27,789 bases of DNA from GCA-2746795 sp964643965 (GCA_964643965.1 CAZXVH010000073.1:1-27789); one strand, 5' to 3'; positions 8,390-15,130 are shown, counted from the stretch's first letter. The notes: generated by a model not told the origin, from the sequence alone. Translations and numbers: made by a program.

Positions 8390-9295
8390 TTACCCTGGCA
8401 GTCCCCCGCCTAATAAACGAATAATCACCAAAATAGCGCCCACAAAAGGCAAAATCGAGAAAAACAAACGAATGCGTGGTCCGGCAAAATAGCGCGTCCC
8501 CACCGCCCCAATTTGCGCGCCCACCGCCGCCCCCGTTTGCATCACCAACGCCATCAGCACATCCACATTCCCCTTCACCGCATGGGTCAACGTGCCATAT
8601 CCGGCTGAAAATACAATCTCAAATAAATCAGTGCCCACCGCCACATGCGTGGGAATACCCAGCAAGTAGATCAACAAGGGCATGCGAATGAAACCGCCGC
8701 CCACGCCCAACATGCCCGCTAACACGCCGGTGATAACCCCCACCCCCACCACCAACCACAATGAAATCTCATCAATGCCCGATCCCGGAAAAGAGACCAT
8801 CGGCCAAATACGAATTTTCCGGGCGTATCGCATCAGAGAAGTGAAAGCGAGGGCGTCTTTATCGCTGGTGGGATTTGTCTTCACCAGGCGCATCGCCTTG
8901 ATACTTTCCCAGGCGGTAAAGCTGCCGATGAAGATCAAGATGACCACGTAAATCAAGCCAATCACCTGGTCAATATTGCCTGCCACCTCCAGCGCTTCAA
9001 TGACATTGGCCCCAATTTCCACGCCAAATATCGTACCAAAGATCATCACCATGCCCAGCCTGATATCCACATGCCCCAGGGTACGATGCCGCTTGGCGGC
9101 CACAATCGACTTGCCCGTCATATGAGCCAGGTCGGTGCCAATCACAAAATTCATGGGGACGCCCGCCCAAAACATCAACGGGCCGGCCAGGAAGCCGCCG
9201 CCCACGCCAAAAAAGCCGCCCAATACCCCCACCATAAAGCCAATGCCAATTAACAGAAAGGGGCTGATTGTGACATCACTAATGGGAAAATACAT
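8390..9295 (-). CDS. TauE/SafE-family (TSUP) membrane transporter
   Basis: This 301-aa polytopic protein belongs to the sulfite/sulfonate exporter TauE/SafE family. The glycine-rich motif GGFFGVGGGFLAGPLMFW near the N-terminus recurs as LGVGGGFIRMPLLIYLLG in the second half, reflecting the family's internal duplication. A loop of about 40 residues (SIKAMRLVKTNPTSDKDALA) separates the halves. The predicted role is export or uptake of a small sulfur-containing or organic anion; the substrate is unknown. The start is ATG at 9295, five bases after the stop of the small membrane protein gene and read with it. Confidence 0.92.
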   Translation of the reverse strand: MYFPISDVTISPFLLIGIGFMVGVLGGFFGVGGGFLAGPLMFWAGVPMNFVIGTDLAHMTGKSIVAAKRHRTLGHVDIRLGMVMIFGTIFGVEIGANVIEALEVAGNIDQVIGLIYVVILIFIGSFTAWESIKAMRLVKTNPTSDKDALAFTSLMRYARKIRIWPMVSFPGSGIDEISLWLVVGVGVITGVLAGMLGVGGGFIRMPLLIYLLGIPTHVAVGTDLFEIVFSAGYGTLTHAVKGNVDVLMALVMQTGAAVGAQIGAVGTRYFAGPRIRLFFSILPFVGAILVIIRLLGGGLPG

Positions 9296-9299
9296 AAGC

Positions 9300-9545
9300 T
9301 TATTCCACCGTTTCCAGACCGAGTTTGTCCAACAAAAAAGAAGTCACCCAACCTAAAACGACAGCCTGCACCACCATCAACAGCAACGACGCGCCGGCGT
9401 AGAGCCACAGGTTTTGCTTAAACAAGTTATAGAGCGGTTCATCCAGGAATTGTAAAAAGCTGAAAAAATAAATGACCAGCAGCACACCATAGACAAACAA
9501 TTCAAGTATAAAATTACGGATTAAGCGTTTGGCTTGTGGGGTCAT
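9300..9545 (-). CDS. Small two-helix membrane protein of unknown function
   Basis: This 81-aa protein has a short basic N-terminus (MTPQAKRLIRN) and two strongly hydrophobic segments at about residues 14-30 and 45-68. The ATG start at 9545 is preceded by AGGAGGCG at good spacing, which supports it as real. It is the first gene of the operon with the TauE/SafE transporter (4-bp gap), so it may be an accessory subunit of that transporter (inference). I do not recognise the family. Confidence 0.75.
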   Translation of the reverse strand: MTPQAKRLIRNFILELFVYGVLLVIYFFSFLQFLDEPLYNLFKQNLWLYAGASLLLMVVQAVVLGWVTSFLLDKLGLETVE

Positions 9546-9704
9546 GTAGACGCCTCCTATTCTTGCACTGCCTGGGCTACTAGCAGCAACAAAGCAATGT
9601 CATTTCGTATAATTGTAACGCATTCTGTCAATTTTAAAGCGCCCTTTTGTAATCAGGCAGGCGTCATTGCAGGCTTTTATATTCTCTTACTCTCTCCATT
9701 ACGT

Positions 9705-9733
9705 TTGACAATTTTTAACCGCGCTGGTAGCAT
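9705..9733 (+). promoter_or_regulatory. Promoter of glmS
   Basis: TTGACA (9705-9710) and TAGCAT (9728-9733) are separated by 17 bp. Transcription would start near 9740, about 50 nt before the ribozyme-like element, giving a leader of about 350 nt. Confidence 0.6.
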
Positions 9734-9792
9734 GATGCGGCATTCAAATTACCATTGTGAAAAACGGGATAACAATCATCCCAGGGCTAGTT

Positions 9793-9940
9793 AGCGCAAG
9801 GACCGGATTGACAAAGCATTAAACCGGTTGACGAGGTGAAGGTTTTCCATCGCAAGATGGAAGTAACTGACCGCTTTTATGGTCAGGAAAATCGAAAGAT
9901 CAGCGGATGCCTTCCAGAATGACCACGATTCTGTTTCTAA
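9793..9940 (+). ncRNA. glmS ribozyme-like riboswitch (variant with inserted hairpins)
   Basis: The glmS ribozyme is a self-cleaving RNA that uses glucosamine 6-phosphate as cofactor and lowers GlmS synthesis. Conserved blocks are in order: the cleavage-site context A/GCGC (9793-9797), GACGAGG (9830-9836), ATCGA (9891-9895) and GCGGATGCC (9903-9911). P1 pairs GACCGG (9801-9806) with CCGGTT (9824-9829). P3 pairs GAAGG (9838-9842) with CCTTC (9910-9914). P4 pairs CAGAAT (9915-9920) with ATTCTG (9928-9933). Between the conserved GGTTT and ATCGA strands lie two extra hairpins: CCATC-GCAA-GATGG (9847-9860) and CTGACC/GGTCAG (9867-9886). The Bacillus and Thermoanaerobacter sequences I recall lack them. 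The element is followed directly by the glmS leader and gene, which strongly supports identity; cleavage activity is not shown. Confidence 0.8.
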
Positions 9941-10032
9941 GCCCCTTCAAAACGTGTTGTGACAAACTCGTCAGGTAACTGACGCTCCAAAACGCAACAT
10001 ACGTGGCCGCAGTCAACCCATAATGAAGGGGC
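9941..10032 (+). ncRNA. Folded leader domain between ribozyme and glmS
   Basis: A perfect 9-bp outer stem, GCCCCTTCA (9941-9949) with TGAAGGGGC (10024-10032), encloses an inner helix and a hairpin. The inner helix is ACGTGTTG (9952-9959) with CAAC/ACGT (9995-9998 and 10001-10004), with a 2-nt bulge. The hairpin is CGTCAG-GTAA-CTGACG (9969-9984), with a GNRA-type loop. It could be a 3' extension of the ribozyme or a separate element acting on glmS mRNA. Confidence 0.5.
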
Positions 10033-10095
10033 GTCCCCCAACTCAAACACAAGTGAGGGCCGCCACACCATGTTTGTCACCCATGGAGGTGTTTT

Positions 10096-11940
10096 ATGTG
10101 TGGTATCGTCGGTTATATCGGACCAAGAGAAGCGTCGGCAGTGGTTTTGGGCGGCTTGAAGAAGCTGGAATATCGGGGGTATGATTCGGCCGGCATTGCC
10201 GTGTTGGCCCAAAATGGACACATCGCCCTGCGCCGGGATGTAGGCAAATTGGGCAATTTGGCGGCCACCTTGCAGCAGTCGCCCCTGACCGGTCATATTG
10301 GCATTGGGCATACCCGTTGGGCCACGCATGGCAAACCAAGTGAGCGCAATGCTCACCCTCACGTCAGCATGAACGGCAAAGTGGTGGTGGTTCACAACGG
10401 CATTGTGGAGAACTTCATCGCCCTGCGTGACGAGTTGGAAGCGGAAGGAATCACCTTTGAATCAGAAACGGATTCGGAGGTGATTGTGCAGATGATTGAG
10501 CGGTATTTGGAAGCGGGACAGGGGTTGGAAACGGCCGTTCGCCACACCCTCGCCCAGTTAAAAGGGGCCAACGCCGTCGTCGTCATGAACATCGACCGCC
10601 CCGACACCCTCATCTGCGCCCGCCTGGGCAACGCCGGCGGCATCACCCTCGGCCTGGGTCAGGATGAGATGTTCATCGCCTCAGACATCCCCGCCATCCT
10701 GGAATACACTCGCGAGATGATCTTCCTGGAGAGCCGCCAGATGGCCGTGCTCAGCCGCGCCAGCTGCCAGGTGACCGATTTAGCGGGCAGTCCCCTCCAG
10801 CCACAAATCCACACCATCGGCTGGGACCCGATCAGCGCCGCCAAAGGCGAATTCAAACATTTCATGCAAAAAGAGATATTTGAGCAGCCCCAGGCCCTCA
10901 TCGACACCGTGCGCGGCCGGGTTGACTTTGAAAACGCCCGGGTTGATCTGCCGGAAATGAACCTGACGCCAGACCTGGCGCAGCGGATCAACAAGCTGAT
11001 CATCATCGCCTGCGGCACCAGCTACTACTCCGGTCTGGCGGGCAAATTCATGATCGAGTCGATGGCCAGGCTGCCCACGGAAGTGGCCTATGCCTCCGAG
11101 TTTCGTTATTATGACCCGATTATTGATGAAGGAACGGCCGTTTTGGCCATCACCCAATCTGGAGAAACGGCCGACACCTTAGCCGCCTGTGAACTGGCAA
11201 AATCAAAGGGGGCCGCCCTCTGGTCTATCGTCAACGCCGTGGGCAGCCAATCCACGCGCATCTCCGACGGCTACATCCCCATGCAGGCCGGCCCGGAAAT
11301 CGGCGTAGCCAGCACCAAAGCGTTCACCACCTCCCTCACCGACCAATACCTGCTGGCCTTCGCCCTGGGCCAACTGCGCGGCACGCTCACACCGGAACGC
11401 CAACGTCAACTCATCGACGACCTGGCCCAACTACCCGACCTGGCCGGCCGCGTGTTAGACCATAACGCCGCATACGAAGAACTCGCCAACTACTTCTTCA
11501 AAGTCCACAACTTCCTCTACCTGGGGCGGGGTATCAACTTTTCGGTGGCCCGAGAAGGCGCCTTGAAGTTGAAGGAGATCAGCTACATCCATGCCGAAGG
11601 GTATCCGGCCGGCGAGATGAAACATGGCCCCATCGCTCTTATTGATGAGACGATGCCGGTGGTGGCCATTGCCACGCAGGATGCCCTCTACGACAAGATG
11701 ATCAGCCAGATTCAGCAGGCCAGAGCGCGGGGGGGCGTCGTCATCGCCATCGCCACCGAAGGGGATAAAGCCATCCAAAAGGAAGCGGATCACGTGGTTT
11801 ACGTGCCGCCCACGCCGGTGCTGCTCTCGCCCATCATCAATACCATTCCGCTGCAACTGTTTGCCTACCATGTCGCCGTGCGCCTGGGCTGCGATGTGGA
11901 TCAGCCGCGCAATCTGGCGAAGAGTGTGACGGTGGAATAG
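10096..11940 (+). CDS. glmS: Glutamine--fructose-6-phosphate aminotransferase (isomerizing)
   Basis: GlmS makes glucosamine 6-phosphate from fructose 6-phosphate and glutamine, the first step to UDP-GlcNAc for cell-wall and glycan synthesis. The 614-aa length is normal. The N-terminal class II glutaminase begins MCGIVGYIG with Cys2 as nucleophile and continues with KKLEYRGYDSAGIAV and HTRWATHGKPSERNAHPH. Two SIS sugar-isomerase domains follow (CGTSYYSGLAGKF; then LYLGRGINFSVAREGALKLK and YPAGEMKHGPIALID), and the C-terminus PRNLAKSVTVE is canonical. ATG at 10096 has GGAGGTG (10085-10091) upstream. The gene stands alone on the plus strand with a ribozyme-bearing leader, so feedback by its product is likely. 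Confidence 0.98.
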   Translation: MCGIVGYIGPREASAVVLGGLKKLEYRGYDSAGIAVLAQNGHIALRRDVGKLGNLAATLQQSPLTGHIGIGHTRWATHGKPSERNAHPHVSMNGKVVVVHNGIVENFIALRDELEAEGITFESETDSEVIVQMIERYLEAGQGLETAVRHTLAQLKGANAVVVMNIDRPDTLICARLGNAGGITLGLGQDEMFIASDIPAILEYTREMIFLESRQMAVLSRASCQVTDLAGSPLQPQIHTIGWDPISAAKGEFKHFMQKEIFEQPQALIDTVRGRVDFENARVDLPEMNLTPDLAQRINKLIIIACGTSYYSGLAGKFMIESMARLPTEVAYASEFRYYDPIIDEGTAVLAITQSGETADTLAACELAKSKGAALWSIVNAVGSQSTRISDGYIPMQAGPEIGVASTKAFTTSLTDQYLLAFALGQLRGTLTPERQRQLIDDLAQLPDLAGRVLDHNAAYEELANYFFKVHNFLYLGRGINFSVAREGALKLKEISYIHAEGYPAGEMKHGPIALIDETMPVVAIATQDALYDKMISQIQQARARGGVVIAIATEGDKAIQKEADHVVYVPPTPVLLSPIINTIPLQLFAYHVAVRLGCDVDQPRNLAKSVTVE

Positions 11941-12000
11941 GAGAATGGCAGCTTATAATTTATCATCTCCATGAACGGCCGTTAAAATCCCATAGTATGC

Positions 12001-12020
12001 TCAGCCATTTTGGCTGATTT
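12001..12020 (+). terminator. Terminator-like hairpin downstream of glmS
   Basis: TCAGCCA (12001-12007) pairs with TGGCTGA (12011-12017) over a 3-nt loop, followed by TTT. It lies 60 bp after the glmS stop. The U-tract is short, so efficiency may be modest. Confidence 0.5.
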
Positions 12021-12042
12021 CAACCAATTATGTGTAAACATA

Positions 12043-12100
12043 TATCAGGACTTGATAGAGGAGACAGTAGGCTACCTTTGAATTATTCAAGTCCCTGATA
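12043..12100. repeat. Imperfect inverted repeat
   Basis: TATCAGGACTTGA (12043-12055) is complementary to TCAAGTCCCTGATA (12087-12100) with one extra C, around a 31-nt loop. It lies between the glmS terminator and the stop of a broken minus-strand gene, at the left edge of the accessory region. It may be a terminator for that gene or an end of a small mobile remnant. Confidence 0.5.
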
Positions 12101-12104
12101 GATT

Positions 12105-12633
12105 TTAGTTTTGTTTCAATTCATTTGCTGTTACAGGGCCTTGAATTGTTAGAAAATACCCTTCCTTAAATTCCGTGATAGCGATGATGCCATCTCTTTG
12201 TTCATCAGCCAACTGAAACCACTCACCTTCAAGGCGTTGCTTATGAAAAGTCACATGAAGTGTTTCTTCAGCAGCACTGGCATTATCGGCGCGAAAAGTG
12301 TGCAATAGCCTAAGTTTACGTGGGTTCGCTGATTGTTTTGAATCGGCCAATGAAGCGATTGAATATCTCATCGCTTTTATCATAGCTGATATGTAGCCGA
12401 GTCTTGGAACCCTTCTTTTTGATGGTGCCAAAATATTTGAAGAAGTGTTTACCTTCTCCATGATCAATCATACTTGGTAGCTTGAGAGATCGCCCTTTCC
12501 GCTCTTCCCTAATTTTCTTTTGCCATTGAGGATTTATTTTCTCCCCAGACAAGCGAGGCGAATATTCTTTTGTTTCTGCATTAACCCAATTCCAACTTAC
12601 GAGCGCATGGAAGTTGATGTTAACCCCATACAT
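12105..12633 (-). pseudogene. Frameshifted GIY-YIG-like (T5orf172/Mug113-type) nuclease gene
   Basis: Two overlapping minus-strand frames seem to be pieces of one gene. The downstream piece (from 12467 to 12105) ends in a run typical of the C-terminal half of T5orf172/Mug113 GIY-YIG domains: SANPRKLRLLHTF, then AAEETLHVTF and LEGEWFQL. The upstream piece (12633 to 12316) is a lysine-rich stretch ending in TRLHISYDKSDEIFNRF. That could supply the preceding part of the domain if a frameshift lies near 12330-12360. No intact GIY/YIG tyrosine motifs are seen in either frame. Its low GC content differs from its neighbours. Functional loss is likely, though a short real protein from the downstream frame is not excluded. 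Confidence 0.4.
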
Positions 12634-12719
12634 AAAGGGATAGAATACTGAAACGAGCAGTTTTTGTTTAAACCTTAAGCCTTTGTTTTACCAGAAAACG
12701 AAACAACGGCCGTAAGCAA

Positions 12720-12818
12720 ATGTTTTTATTTGATAGTTCATCGATTGCGGCGGTCGAAGCGTTGGGTGCGGATTGGCTGCATCTATTGGATGAGATGAAC
12801 GAAGCATTGATTGTGTAG
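12720..12818 (+). pseudogene. Possible N-terminal remnant of a PIN-domain toxin
   Basis: A 32-codon reading frame starts MFLFDSSSIAAVEALGADWL and stops at TAG 12816-12818. The opening resembles the first strand and catalytic Asp of many PIN toxins (xLFDSSSI), and it lies just before a Phd/PIN module. The rest of the domain is absent. This is a short match and could be chance. Confidence 0.22.
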
Positions 12819-12848
12819 ACCGATTTTGTAAATTTGTAAATCGCCTTC

Positions 12849-12906
12849 TTGACAGCTTTATCAAAATAGAATAATGTAACGTTGCGTAAGCATATGTAAT
12901 GTTACA
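12849..12906 (+). promoter_or_regulatory. Promoter and operator region of the Phd/PIN toxin-antitoxin pair
   Basis: TTGACA (12849-12854) is followed 17 bp later by TAATGT (12872-12877), a weak -10. Two copies of TGTAAYGTT start at 12875 and 12895, 20 bp apart, and the second is part of the palindrome TGTAATGTTACA (12895-12906). Such repeated sites over the start region fit autoregulation by the antitoxin (inference). Confidence 0.5.
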
Positions 12907-12933
12907 AGAGCGCATTGTTGCGCGGAGGTTGAA

Positions 12934-13233
12934 ATGAGTACACAAGCTGTTATCAAGGCTTCGGAACTGCAACGCTCTTCCGGCAAAGTATTGAAACGGG
13001 CGGCGGTTAGCAATGAACATCTGGTTATCGAACGAGCCGGTTATCCAGTTGCCGTTATGATTTCGTTTCAAGAATATGAAGCGTTGATGCGCGATCGCGC
13101 TCTGGCGGTTCAGCATGATCTGGTGAGAACATTAGGCCGGGAAGCCGAACAGGAAGATATGGATGAAGCAGCCTTAATGGCTGACCTGGAAGCGGAAAAG
13201 CAGCGACTGTTCCAGGAAAATTATGGCGGTTGA
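12934..13233 (+). CDS. Phd/YefM-type antitoxin
   Basis: This 99-aa protein has the Phd/YefM DNA-binding fold at residues 4-55: VIKASELQRSSGKVLKRA, then HLVIERAGYPVAVMISFQEYEAL. An acidic, probably flexible toxin-neutralising tail follows (REAEQEDMDEAALMADLEAEK). ATG at 12934 is preceded by GGAGG (12924-12928). Its stop overlaps the next gene's start by 11 bp, the usual coupled layout of type II modules. It should bind its own promoter and its PIN partner. The antitoxin appears complete, unlike its toxin. Confidence 0.9.
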   Translation: MSTQAVIKASELQRSSGKVLKRAAVSNEHLVIERAGYPVAVMISFQEYEALMRDRALAVQHDLVRTLGREAEQEDMDEAALMADLEAEKQRLFQENYGG

Positions 13234-13648
13234 TCGCTCTAAACTGCGGGTTATGGTGGATGCCAATATCCTGGTGGCTGGCAGTGTATGGCCGCGCTGG
13301 CCTTATGAACTGTTGCGCCATGCGTTGAAAGGCGACTTTCAGCTTGTTTTGAATCAATATGTGGTTGAAGAGGCGCGCCGCACATTGTCAAAGCGTTTTC
13401 CCGCCCATATTGAGAAATTTGAACGGTTTTTGGAAGTCAGTCAATATGAACTGACGGATCCCCCCGCCAAAGAGCAAGTTTTGGCGCACCAAAATCTGGT
13501 GCGCGATGTGACTGATGTGCCGGTGGCGCTGGCGGCTATCAATGCCGGGGTGGATTATCTATTGAATAACCGGCCTAGCGCTGCCAGACGGCCGTTTCCC
13601 AACAAGAAACGAAACCTAATCGGTACTAAACGTGGTACTATACGGTAG
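13223..13648 (+). CDS. PIN-domain toxin with replaced C-terminus (probably inactive)
   Basis: PIN toxins are Mg-dependent ribonucleases with three or four clustered acidic residues. Residues 9-110 match the fold: VMVDANILVAGSVW with the first Asp, VVEEARRTLSKRF with Glu, then RDVTDVPVALAAINAGVDYLL with Asp. Right after VDYLL, where the family continues with an S/T-x-D-x-D-F segment and a further 35-45 residues, the sequence switches to an unrelated basic tail (NNRPSAARRPFPNKKRN and on) and stops at 141 aa. The last acidic residue and final helix are missing, so activity is doubtful. The switch lies close to an ACGGCCGT octamer (13592-13599) and 50-80 bp before hicA. A partial copy of the gene's start is at 14380. 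Confidence 0.75.
   Translation: MAVDRSKLRVMVDANILVAGSVWPRWPYELLRHALKGDFQLVLNQYVVEEARRTLSKRFPAHIEKFERFLEVSQYELTDPPAKEQVLAHQNLVRDVTDVPVALAAINAGVDYLLNNRPSAARRPFPNKKRNLIGTKRGTIR
13622..13644. repeat. Direct repeat upstream of hicA
   Basis: GGTACTAAACG (13622-13632) and GGTACTATACG (13634-13644) form a 12-bp-period tandem repeat ending 10 bp before the hicA start. It may be the operator of the HicAB module, or it may mark the junction where the module joined the PIN gene. Confidence 0.5.
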
Positions 13649-13654
13649 AATAAT

Positions 13655-13903
13655 ATGGGCAAAAAAGAAAAACTCCTTGCGAAACTGCGTCAAAATCCCA
13701 AAAATATTCGCCCAGAAGAGTTGGAGGGTCTGTTGGTATGGTTGGGATTTGAGAAGCAGCAAGGACGAGGCAGCCACATGGTGTACAAGCAAGGCGAATA
13801 TCGACTTACCGTCCCCTACAAAAAACCATTTCTCAAGCCCATCTATATCAAACTCGCGTTGGAAATTATTGATGAATTGGACCTAGATGAGTCAGGTGAA
13901 TAG
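13655..13903 (+). CDS. hicA: HicA-family mRNA interferase toxin
   Basis: This 82-aa protein has the HicA double-stranded-RNA-binding-like fold. It shows LVWLGFEKQQGRGSHMVYKQG with the catalytic His41 in the GSH motif, then LTVPYKKPFLKPIYIKLAL. HicA toxins cleave mRNA in stress and are held inactive by HicB. ATG at 13655 has only a weak ribosome site. The gene overlaps or nearly touches hicB, depending on the hicB start. Length and key residues look intact. Confidence 0.88.
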   Translation: MGKKEKLLAKLRQNPKNIRPEELEGLLVWLGFEKQQGRGSHMVYKQGEYRLTVPYKKPFLKPIYIKLALEIIDELDLDESGE

Positions 13904-13904
13904 G

Positions 13905-14297
13905 ATGAGAGTCAAACAAATGTCTAAAACAGTCGAAGATTACGTGAAACTACCTTATACGATTGAGGTTTTCCGAGATGAAACGGATGCTGAGGTCGGT
14001 TGGGTGGCGCGAGTGGTAGAACTGCCCGGCTGCATGACGCAGGGGGATACGTTTTCTGAATTGGCCGAGATGCTGGATGATGCGATGCGCGCCTGGATTG
14101 AAACGGCGCTTGCCGATGGCGACCCTATCCCTGAACCACGCCCATTAACCGATTACAGCGGTAAATTTGTAGCCCGTGTACCCCGTTCACTGCACCGGGA
14201 ATTGGTGCAGGCGGCCGGTCGTGACGGGGTAAGTTTGAATTCTTTTGTGAATATGGCGTTGTCTAAAGCTGTCGCGCAGACAACTGCTCACGGATAA
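13905..14297 (+). CDS. hicB: HicB-family antitoxin
   Basis: This 130-aa antitoxin has an N-terminal partly degraded RNase H-like HicB domain (YTIEVFRDETDAEVGWVARV, then LPGCMTQGDTFSELAEMLDDA). A C-terminal ribbon-helix-helix for DNA binding follows (RVPRSLHRELVQAAGRDGVS, then NSFVNMALSKAV). I chose ATG 13905, one base after the hicA stop, because AGGTG lies six bases upstream. An in-frame ATG at 13887 would overlap hicA and lacks such a site, and ATG at 13920 is also possible. It should neutralise HicA and repress the module. Confidence 0.88.
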   Translation: MRVKQMSKTVEDYVKLPYTIEVFRDETDAEVGWVARVVELPGCMTQGDTFSELAEMLDDAMRAWIETALADGDPIPEPRPLTDYSGKFVARVPRSLHRELVQAAGRDGVSLNSFVNMALSKAVAQTTAHG

Positions 14298-14456
14298 ACT
14301 GCAACGCTCTTCCGGCAGGATGAAGCAGCCTTAATGGCTGACCTGGAAGCGGAAAAGCAGCGACTGTTCCAGGAAAATTATGGCGGTTGATCGCTCTAAA
14401 CTGCGGGTTATGGTGGATGCCAATATCCTGGTGGCTGGCAGTGTATGGCCGCGCTG
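14297..14456 (+). pseudogene. Partial duplicate of the Phd/PIN junction
   Basis: Two blocks are exact copies of the upstream module. 14297-14317 equals 12965-12985 (antitoxin start region). 14318-14456 equals 13161-13299 (antitoxin end plus toxin start, 139 identical bases). The 175 bp between them in the original are deleted. The toxin copy can be read from ATG 14380 as 27 codons (MAVDRSKLRVMVDAN and on) ending at TGA 14461-14463. The perfect identity means the copy is recent. It flanks hicAB on the far side. Confidence 0.9.
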
Positions 14457-14614
14457 TCCCTGATTGCCTGAGATTGGAAATTTCTGTATTGGGGGCGAAT
14501 CTCTGGTTTATTCTAAAAATAGCCGTATACTTTGATGATTATTTCATTTGCTCCAGGCAGGAATGGCCCCTGGCCCATCCCCCTCCTGGACCTTAGTTTT
14601 GGAGAAAGTTTAAG

Positions 14615-15028
14615 TTGACAAAAAAAGTGTATGTAGGCAATTTGTCGTTTGAAGCCACCGAAGAACAGGTCACCGATATGTTCGCCGAGTTTGGCAAAGT
14701 GCAATCTGTAGCCATGATCAATGATCGGGATAGTGGACGCTTCCGCGGTTTCTGTTTTGTAGAAATGGAAGATTCCGCCGCCAATGCCGCCATCAACGCC
14801 TTAAATGGCAAATCTGTTGATGGGCGTGAACTGCGCGTCAATGAAGCGCGTCCTCGCGAAGAACGGTCAGGTGGCGGCGGCAATCGCAGCGGTGGCGGCA
14901 GCCGGAATCGCAGCGGCGGTGGTAAGAGCAGCAGTTACGGCGGCAGCCGCAGCAGCGGTAGTGGCAGTGGCAAGAGCAGTGGGTATGGTGGCAGCCGGAG
15001 CAATTACACCGACGACGACCGCTGGTAG
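14615..15028 (+). CDS. Glycine-rich RRM RNA-binding protein
   Basis: This 137-aa protein has one RNA-recognition motif at residues 3-78, with RNP2 KVYVGNLSF and RNP1 RGFCFVEM (residues 44-51). A Gly/Ser/Arg-rich tail follows, with repeats such as SGGGSRNRSGGG and SSGYGGSRS, ending in DDDRW. This matches the RbpA-type cold-induced proteins of cyanobacteria and Chloroflexi, which bind single-stranded RNA and are thought to act as RNA chaperones. The start is a TTG codon at 14615 with GGAG (14601-14604) upstream; the next in-frame ATG would remove RNP2. The gene stands alone and ends before a strong terminator. Confidence 0.93.
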   Translation: MTKKVYVGNLSFEATEEQVTDMFAEFGKVQSVAMINDRDSGRFRGFCFVEMEDSAANAAINALNGKSVDGRELRVNEARPREERSGGGGNRSGGGSRNRSGGGKSSSYGGSRSSGSGSGKSSGYGGSRSNYTDDDRW

Positions 15029-15089
15029 TTACCAGCCATCCAGAGAGATCAGTGAGTCAGCTTGCCTGACCCTTTAGAAAATAGAAAAA

Positions 15090-15130
15090 GGCCGCTTTCA
15101 AAACGAATTGTTTGAAAGCGGCCTTTTTTT
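15090..15130. terminator. Strong bidirectional terminator
   Basis: GGCCGCTTTCAAA (15090-15102) and its exact complement (15111-15123) form a 13-bp stem with an 8-nt loop, followed by seven T on the plus strand and preceded by five A (TTTTT on the minus strand). It serves the convergent RRM gene (plus) and MBL hydrolase gene (minus). Confidence 0.92.

Noticed and set aside
9606..9631. Promoter for the 9545-5864 operon (TTGACA and TATACG on the minus strand)
   Set aside because: The spacing is only 14 bp, so it is not convincing as a promoter.
9534..9794. 86-codon plus-strand frame before glmS
   Set aside because: It spans the glmS promoter and the ribozyme cleavage site, has cysteine-rich random-looking composition and no ribosome site.
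9937..10395. 152-codon minus-strand frame over the glmS leader
   Set aside because: It is antisense to the ribozyme downstream domain and the GlmS glutaminase domain.
12688..13116. 142-codon minus-strand frame over the Phd antitoxin
   Set aside because: It runs antisense to the antitoxin and its promoter and shows no domain.
14387..14596. 69-codon plus-strand frame after hicB
   Set aside because: It reads the duplicated toxin start in the wrong frame and continues into the RRM gene leader.
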